Under the pieces are notes generated by a model. It was not told where the DNA came from and ran no database searches. It saw only the letters and a list, made by a program, of their open reading frames with translations. Of a DNA stretch of 55,477 nucleotides, positions 50,101 through 55,477 are shown piece after piece (positions within the stretch are counted from its first letter, which is position 1; every line of letters begins with the position of its first letter). Source of the DNA: Saccoglossus kowalevskii (Eukaryota; Hemichordata; Enteropneusta; Harrimaniidae); the NCBI RefSeq assembly GCF_000003605.2, contig NW_003155736.1, forward strand, positions 544,983 to 600,459, in the 5' to 3' direction. Made by a program: the position numbers and the translations under genes.

Positions 50101-51826
50101 GCATAACGCGTGATTCTCGCAGTGTGCGGAAAATGGTCTATTCATTACAATAGAACAGTTTGGCTGACCATGACACAGTAATCCTCACAATTGTTTATGT
50201 AATGTAAATTTCCCTTGACTTTAAGTTTACACAAAAACAGAAACACACTGTAATATCAAATTTAATAGAAATGTCAGTTGTTGTGCTGTACCATGTTTGA
50301 TAAAAATCTCATGTGACGTACATAACACATGTACAATACATTGTTTTTTACTCAAAAAAATTTTTATCAACATGTTTTGTCAGTTTTTTTGTCACTTTAC
50401 AACCAATGACAACGTATGGTGTTCATTCATAGCAATGAACTGAAAAAGAAAATGCAATTGATGACGGTGAAACGACACGTGACATGACAGAGGGGATGTA
50501 TATGTAGCTTTCATTTTACTACTTCATACTTTACAATATTACCTAAAACTGTTTGGAGACACAAGACAAATATTGTCATGGCAACACATTGTCACACTTA
50601 GAGTAATACTCATTATGAGGGCAACTACACAAATTCAAAATAATTTTTCCAAAATTCTATTTCTGAAATTTATTGCTAGTGTTTTGTTTGTACATTTGCC
50701 CATCACACAATTTCTCAAGACATTTTATTAAAATGTTAATTACGTGTATGCCTTCAGGCCCTTGATTTTATCAACCTTTGAATTCAAAACATACCAGGTA
50801 ATCTTCTTCACAGTAAACTTTTCCATGAACATTGTAGAAGGCTTTTCCTCTTAACGTTCGACCTGTAAAAATACGATAACAAGATAATCCATGCACAGTT
50901 GAACCAAGGAAATACATAGAATATATCGAATTTGTGACCCATGTCGTCTTTGCCTTTCTATTTATCACAAGTATGGTATACGCTTCAAAACTATTTTGTC
51001 AAAAAAAACAACCACAATCTTAATTAATTTGTGTGTGCCCGAGTTTTTAGTATGTCACATCTGATTTTGATCATATTGAACAAACCAATAGTTACTACAT
51101 AATCAGTATAGAATATATACCATTCATGTATTTTACTTTTCTGTTTGAAAGACTTTATATACATAATACCATACTAAATCAGTTAACGTAACTGTTTTTT
51201 TAAAACTGAAATACAATTTGTTTGGCTAATGATTGCAGAAATGCTTCTGAAATATCCAACACTTTCATGATAGTTGTGCATATGTGCGTCCTTATAGAAG
51301 GTCATATTTGTACAATATTGTCACAGCAGATCTCCGGCTACTGCTGGTAATTAAGAATTATTTGTTAAACTATATAGCTTGCTGTTTAGCAAAAATGTGC
51401 CGTTAAATACTTTATTTTAGCTGGAATTAATTTTCCCTGATTTGTATGCGAAATATGAGAAAAAAAGGTATATTCGCTGGATATTATTTTTACTGAATCA
51501 TCACTTCAAGCAAAAATAGCATAAAATAAATTCCAAATATCAAACCTTTAATTTGTCAACGAAAACTGTAATAAATTTTCCCAGCCAAAATTTTAGTGCT
51601 ATATACGCCAAATTTCATATTTTTCTATAATTTCTTTGTCATATTTAGCTTGTAGCTACAGGTTGTAAAAATTATTCTGCTAATAATTTTGCACATAATG
51701 ACAATAAAATAGTTTGTTGCTTACCGCATGAACAACAGTTAAAACAGTCGGTGTGATAGAGATTACCCATGGCCTGGCATGCCTGCGCTGTTCCAGTCAC
51801 AGGATCATTACATTGGTAACAAACCC
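43730..51826 (-). CDS. Ajuba/LIMD1/WTIP-family LIM protein, 3' seven exons (three LIM domains)
   Basis: Cytoplasmic/nuclear adaptor of the Ajuba subfamily. In known members the three C-terminal LIM zinc domains bind Lats/Warts and Salvador (Hippo pathway), junction proteins and Snail-type factors. Exons: 51725-51826, 50795-50862, 49463-49525, 48892-49022, 47287-47338, 45935-46003 and 43730-44113, all GT-AG with agreeing phases. LIM1 runs VCYQCND...[18 protein letters not shown]...YCEEDYL. LIM2 runs KCAICGHLI...[21 protein letters not shown]...[11 protein letters not shown]3 runs KCAVCREPI...[16 protein letters not shown]...[27 protein letters not shown] and YCEEDYLYSGFQ are diagnostic against zyxin/LPP. 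The first visible exon begins two bases into a Gly codon, so upstream exon(s), normally a long Pro/Ser-rich N-terminal region, are missing. The C-terminal tail is unusually long. Confidence 0.93.
45511..45600 (-). mobile_element. Second CR1-like 3' tail
   Basis: (AAT)n of about nine units (45511-45539), then gtttattgcataatcatatc. On the minus strand this reads as ...GATATGATTATGCAATAAAC followed by an ATT repeat. The arrangement parallels the 3' end at 9003-9060, with no coding remnant visible. Confidence 0.5.
45800..45907. mobile_element. MITE family C, copy 3
   Basis: Ends TAAAGGTTGGTGGTCACC and GACCACCACCAGCCTTTAA form an inverted repeat. The right end keeps TTAA; the left is TAA with one change. 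The interior phrase gttcgaatttcatgt also occurs at about 12819-12833, linking it to sequence in alpha-o intron 4. Confidence 0.6.
45935..46003 (-). CDS. LIM gene exon: middle of LIM3
   Basis: 69 nt with an acceptor ending TTTTAAAG and a GTCAGT donor. Encodes [20 protein letters not shown] plus RCE. A family-C MITE lies about 28 bp beyond the donor. Confidence 0.92.
46408..46433. repeat. (ATGA)n microsatellite
   Basis: About six tetranucleotide units. Confidence 0.9.
46618..46649. repeat. (CAGA)n microsatellite
   Basis: About seven CAGA/CAGT units. Confidence 0.92.
46738..46947. mobile_element. Inverted-repeat element, family B-like
   Basis: Starts TACTGTAAAATTAC with ttcaccgggttaaaatttcg inside, and ends with aattaaaacccagtgaataa then ttttacagta. 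These are terminal inverted repeats of roughly 45 bp with gaps. The TACTGTAAAA tip is shared with the 54829-55039 element, but the interior differs. Confidence 0.65.
47287..47338 (-). CDS. LIM gene exon: start of LIM3
   Basis: 52 nt between CTTCCTTCCAG and a weak GTATTT donor. Encodes [17 protein letters not shown] after completing a Lys codon. Overlapping longer ORFs in this region are shadows. Confidence 0.92.
48280..48510. repeat. Octamer-rich ATGCAAAT tandem repeat
   Basis: Irregular array of catgcaaata, catgcaaaat, ttaggcaaatg and catgtaaata words. Perfect POU octamers ATGCAAAT start at 48302, 48334, 48364, 48395, 48426, 48437, 48447, 48479 and 48499; at least four ATGCAAAA variants lie between. 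A 31-bp period is visible from 48302 to 48426. It is in the LIM gene intron between 47338 and 48892. ORFs across it are repeat translation. Confidence 0.9.
48892..49022 (-). CDS. LIM gene exon: body of LIM2
   Basis: 131 nt between TCCTTTCAG and GTAAGC. Encodes [40 protein letters not shown] and DYH. A TTAA-flanked MITE sits only about 40 bp upstream of its acceptor. Confidence 0.94.
49061..49183. mobile_element. MITE family A, copy 3 (reverse orientation, TTAA on both sides)
   Basis: TTAA at 49061-49064 and at 49180-49183 flank a 115-bp element. Its reverse complement starts ATTGGGGGAGTCGTCACCTG, contains tgttatcgtcgct and ends GACGACCCTCTCGCC, matching copies 1 and 2 with an internal deletion. 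It sits about 40 bp upstream of the LIM2 exon acceptor. Confidence 0.8.
49463..49525 (-). CDS. LIM gene exon: LIM1-LIM2 linker and start of LIM2
   Basis: 63 nt between TTTGTTGCAG and GTAAGA. Encodes [20 protein letters not shown] plus T. The rigid inter-LIM linker and first C-x2-C of LIM2 are in one exon. Confidence 0.93.
49565..49589. repeat. (GCGAT)5 minisatellite
   Basis: Five exact pentamer copies, 40 bp upstream of the 49463-49525 exon. Confidence 0.95.
49769..50151. mobile_element. 383-bp inverted-repeat element with CpG-rich core
   Basis: The left end reads ATTGTAATAGGTGATTTTCC, then a gap and TTGCGAGA. The reverse complement of the right end reads ATTGTAATGAATAGACCATT, then TTCCGCACACTGCGAGA: imperfect terminal inverted repeats of 30-35 bp. 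The core is unusually CpG-rich for this window and contains the palindrome TCTCGCGAGA (49803-49812). Probably a non-autonomous DNA transposon in a LIM gene intron. Confidence 0.55.
50795..50862 (-). CDS. LIM gene exon: LIM1, second zinc finger
   Basis: 68 nt between TTTTTACAG and GTATGT. Encodes [20 protein letters not shown] plus YL, supplying the last ligands of LIM1. Confidence 0.93.
51399..51600. mobile_element. MITE family B, diverged copy
   Basis: Contains atactttattttagctgga, attcgctggatattattttt and aaataaattcc phrases in the same order as 54829-55039. The right terminus is decayed. Confidence 0.55.
51725..51826 (-). CDS. LIM gene exon: LIM1, first zinc finger
   Basis: 102 nt between TTTCTAG and GTAAGC. 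Encodes [20 protein letters not shown] and [13 protein letters not shown], ending one base into Gly. Zinc ligands are C-x2-C and H-x2-C. Confidence 0.93.
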
Positions 51827-54124
51827 CTAGAAACGAAAAGATGGTGAAACCGTTATGACAAACCTGAACACATTCAGTAGTATCTAGTTGTAATCTGATT
51901 TTATTTTGTAATAGTAATATTTGCAAGCTTGGAAAAATGAAAAAAATGCTGCCAGTGTTCACAGCAGATGTACCTCAAATAGGATAGAAGGACAATTTAG
52001 AACACAATTAAAACAATTAATTTGCATATGCTAATTAGCTGTCAAATTGGAACTTTTTTGTCTGCAGTGAATACTAGTTACATCAGTGAAAATTCAACTG
52101 GCACTTTTCAGATGTGGGTGCTGTCGACTTTCAACTGGGGTTCTTCAGATGAGGGCACCATTGACTTTCAACTGGGGTTCTTCGGATGAGGGCACCATTG
52201 ACTTTCAACTGAGACTCTTCAGGCGAGGACGCCACTGACTTTAACTAGAATTATTCCAGCAAACCTCTTTCTTAACTTTTTTCTGTACATGTACGTATGT
52301 ACATGTACTTATATCTAACGTTTATTTCTCATCTAGAGGCAAACCCCAAACCCAACTAACACACAAGTTTTTTAAATACACTATGATTCAAAGACTCTAT
52401 ATGTGAGCAGGACCTACATTTTATTTCAGAATTTATTGTATGCGAAATCACAATGTTGCCTTACAGACAAAATACATGTATACATGTACATATAATATAT
52501 TTTAATACAGATTAATTGGAAGTTTATATCTAGATATGTGATGGCCCTTGGTTATTTAAAACATTATTTTTGGTTAGGATGTATCTAAACTAAGCCATAT
52601 GCATATAACACTCTACAGTTTCCCATGTTAAGTACTTAAAATCAACTTCTGTTGTTGAAACTGATATTTTGATGATGAATATTATTTTGTTATCGTCTAT
52701 TAAAACATTAGAAGGATTAATATTTTTCCTGCTGGCAGTCGCAGTGTAGGAACAGCCTTGGTTATTAATGTACAACTGTAAAACAAGAAGAGAGACCCAC
52801 ATTGTATTAATTACTCTTCATTTTAAATCAACGCTATCATCAGAACTGCGGATACATCTCTTTCTGCCCTCTCATTGGTCTTTACACTATGCATCTCATA
52901 CGCAGTTAAAAACATAAAACATTGCCCCCGGCCAAGTACTAGTATTAACGTTGTAACAAATATTTAAAATATAACAAATATTTAAAATATTTAAAATATG
53001 ATTAAAATTTAAGACAAACATTTTTCTAAAAAAATTGGAAAATTGAGTGGCTTTATTTGAAAAATGATAAAATTGGACTTTAACATTCCTATATAGTTTT
53101 TATCTCAAAAACACAAACCACAAATTTAGCTGGAAAAGTGTACAGTTTTGAGTAAACCATCTTAAACATTCAGTGTTTGCAAAAAGTCTAATTTGAATAT
53201 AAAATTTGGCAAATAAAATACAATACCAATCAATATGTATATATAATATGTACTTTATTATCACTATTAATGCTAAAATAACGCGTTTATCACATGAATA
53301 GGTAGAAAATAAATACAAAAGCTTGGGTGAAAAGTAAAACGTATGGTACTCAGTAAGACCAAAAGACCACTGGGAAAAACCGACTAACAGTCAACAACCA
53401 AACCAGCTTTTTTTCTATTGTCACGAGATACCATATGCTACTAAAGTCAGTATCAGTGGCATAAAAAGAGTATTCAAAAATATTAAAATAAAATTACAGT
53501 GTGGCACATTTTGTTGTGAATAGTACAACAGGTTGTTATGAGCCACAAATCTATTTATAGTTTTCAAAAATGACTGTTCACATAATTTAGGTAAAAATAG
53601 ATACCGGTACATGTAGCAGAAACTTGGAAGGATTTTATACACCCCTTTCTCTATTAGGTCACACTGATTTAATATTATGGATGACATCCTCTGGAGACCC
53701 AAAAACTAATGCGAGAGGGCGAAAAAAAAAAATCCTGCAAAAATAAAAAAAATTCTGCTAAAACCACAGGACTACGGAGCTGGTATTACGAATTGAACCA
53801 AAGAACAGAGTGTAACAAAAAAATAACAAGAAGTCTTTATTTGTAGGAGGCACATGTTGATGTACACCTCTCGTACTGTAGTACTGTCACAGGTATAACC
53901 ATTTCAGACAAGCTCTAGTACATGTAGTCATGATGAAGTACCTTCAGTCAGAAACACTGCATTCAAGGTACAGCATGAACACCATTTTCAGTACAAGTCA
54001 AGGCAGAATGTACACATGTACATATCACTACTTTATGACAATAACTAACAAAACATTGCACTGTGTGTGCAAGCAAATTATCCGAATCAGAAAATGAAAA
54101 AAATAAATAAGAAGAAAATTTTCT
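51827..54124. other. Upstream of the first visible LIM exon, no further exon recognised
   Basis: Likely the intron (or introns) leading to the missing N-terminal exon of the LIM gene. The ORFs at 52590, 53100 and 53421 (minus) show no Pro/Ser-rich or other family signature. Contains the 37-bp repeat at 52091-52247 and dispersed tacatgta-rich sequence. Confidence 0.55.
52091..52247. repeat. 37-bp tandem repeat, about 4 units
   Basis: The unit reads actttcaactggggttcttc then agatgagggcaccattg. The outer units are more diverged than the two central ones. Confidence 0.9.
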
Positions 54125-54480
54125 TCACCTCGAAAGCCTATTCGACCGAGGAACTTTCTCTGCTTTCTTTGCAGTTTTGTCAACTTCAATGCTAACAAAA
54201 CAACCGAACTGACTTGTCGCCTGACCAACTTTTAGGCCACCATACACCTCCACTCCTCTCCCATTTCTCTCATCGTTGCAGAAGAAACGCGGGATAGCCA
54301 CTCTGGACAATATGTCCTTAAAGTTGTCTGGACGAAACTCGCTTTCCGCTACCAATCTCTCGTATAGCTGTGTAAACGTCACATCTCCCTGGCCGACGTC
54401 AATTGCGTACCAGTCTACAACAATCCCTCCGTTTTTCCTCTGAACTTTATGCTCACGTATTTTGGTGGCGTGGTCGCCAT
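54125..54480 (-). pseudogene. Unrecognised 119-codon reading frame with one frameshift
   Basis: A minus-strand ATG in good context (CCAACATGGCG, 54480) opens MATTPPKYVSIKFRGKTEG. One base then appears to be missing near 54420, and the frame resumes IVVDWYAIDVGQGDVTFTQL and runs on (ERLVAESEFRPDNFKDILSR, AIPRFFCNDERNGRGVEVYG) to a TGA at 54125. Composition and codon use look coding. The opening strand-rich segment could be a ubiquitin-like fold, but that is a guess. The break could be a sequencing error, a small pseudogene or a mobile-element gene. A candidate poly(A) signal AATAAA is near 53837. It lies upstream of the LIM exons, on the same strand. Confidence 0.4.
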
Positions 54481-54828
54481 GTTGGAATCATTTACGACAA
54501 AATTGGCATGTTTTGAGGTAGTCCAAAACAAGTTTTACGACAAGCCGGCGCTTTGTGACAATATGAGTTGGCAAGTTCCGGACAGAAAACCGATCTGTGG
54601 AGACTCGTCGTCCGAGATTTTTTTTGAGAACAGGCGAAAACTAATGTGCGCGTGGATGTCATCCATAAAATTAAGTCGGTGTGGCCTTAACTTGTTTTGG
54701 AAAGTTCCAAATGCGTATCTTTTCAGTAGTTTTCTGAAATGCAGTGAAACTTTGTAAGTGCTTGTTGTTTGTGTTGAATTTGACAACACTATGTGTTCAT
54801 CAATTAGCAAAGGATGAGACCCATATTC

Positions 54829-55039
54829 TACTGTGAAATAATTTATTTTAGCTGGAATAAATTTTCGCTGAAGAAGCTTTTTGGGAGTTTTGTATGGAAT
54901 TTATTTTCACCGATTTTTGACGATTTGAATGTAAAATATATGAAGAAAGTATATTCGCTGGATTTTATTTTCACTGAATCACCCCTTCAGCAAAAACATT
55001 GAAATTAAATTCCGAGCAAAAATAAAGTATTTTACAGTA
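54829..55039. mobile_element. MITE family B, best-preserved copy
   Basis: 211 bp starting TACTGTGAAATAATTTATTT and ending AATAAAGTATTTTACAGTA, clear terminal inverted repeats. The interior holds agctggaataaattttcgct, then attcgctggattttattttc. It shares its order of motifs with the copies at 37818 and 51399. Confidence 0.75.
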
Positions 55040-55477
55040 AAAATTTGGTGTTGATATTATCAACCAATAAAAATATGATTGGAACGACAGGGTTCTCGCA
55101 GATGTTTCATCGCATTTGTTTCAAAAAACATCATTAATTAAGAATTGCGTAATTATTCATGAAATTAGTAAACAAAAAATTATCCCAACAATTATCAGTC
55201 ATTTAACTACACACACAGTATGCATGTATGTTTCAACGTATTTATGAAAATAGTTGAGAAAATAGTCAAGAAACATGCAGAAATTATTATTATTATATTA
55301 ATTATTATGCAAATTACCAAATTACTATGTAGAGATTTGTACACTAAAATCTAATCAGGTTTGGGGTTCTTTTGCATACTAAATTTCATTCTAATCTATC
55401 CATTCACAAACATTGGCTTGACATGAGCATCCTTTTGTGAACTAGAATCCAATAAAACAACACAACTGTAATTATTT

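Noticed and set aside
54449-54810. 102-codon plus-strand and 91-codon minus-strand ORFs
   Set aside because: They overlap or abut the frameshifted 54125-54480 frame and show no recognisable domain or splice context. The plus frame is antisense to it over its first 30 bases.

Overview
This is a draft-assembly window from an animal nuclear genome, almost certainly an invertebrate. It has intron-rich genes with GT-AG junctions, multi-kilobase introns, low coding density, abundant satellite arrays and short inverted-repeat elements, and two runs of N. Protein similarity read by eye does not decide the phylum, so I do not name one. Nothing bacterial or organellar is visible.

Two genes are firmly recognisable, both on the minus strand. 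(1) 6698-33878 is a complete G protein alpha-o subunit gene. Eight coding exons can be placed to the base, with phases that join into a 354-residue reading frame. Only 5 nt of exon 4 and its acceptor are hidden by the 858-nt N gap at 13390-14247. (2) 43730-51826 is the 3' part of an Ajuba/LIMD1/WTIP-family gene. Seven exons encode all three LIM domains and an unusually long C-terminal tail; the N-terminal exon(s) were not found and probably lie beyond the right edge. Three weaker minus-strand candidates are a small tail-anchored membrane protein (40449-40848), a possible split gene at 37162-39260, and a roughly 119-codon reading frame with one frameshift (54125-54480). One plus-strand ORF (18555-18851) inside alpha-o intron 3 looks like a small secreted, cysteine-containing protein.

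Intron 3 of the alpha-o gene (about 19.6 kb) is a satellite depot. It holds a 35-bp array whose unit carries a perfect CRE (TGACGTCA), a 70-bp array of about 20 units, and a 4.5-kb array. The last grades from 30/40-bp composite units through a 30-bp array into about 71 copies of a 45-bp unit with higher-order structure. All these late units are multiples of 3, so long fortuitous ORFs (683 and 352 codons) run on both strands.

The strongest unexpected regulatory signal is an excess of the CRE palindrome. I counted eight copies in the 35-bp array and six more outside it, all between 20.6 and 36.7 kb. One lies 305 bp upstream of the alpha-o start codon, next to a POU octamer and an inverted CCAAT box. 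A second tandem repeat, in an intron of the LIM gene, carries nine perfect ATGCAAAT octamers. The remaining space holds at least four families of short inverted-repeat elements (two apparently TTAA-flanked), a decayed non-LTR retrotransposon 3' end, microsatellites, and long stretches in which I see nothing.
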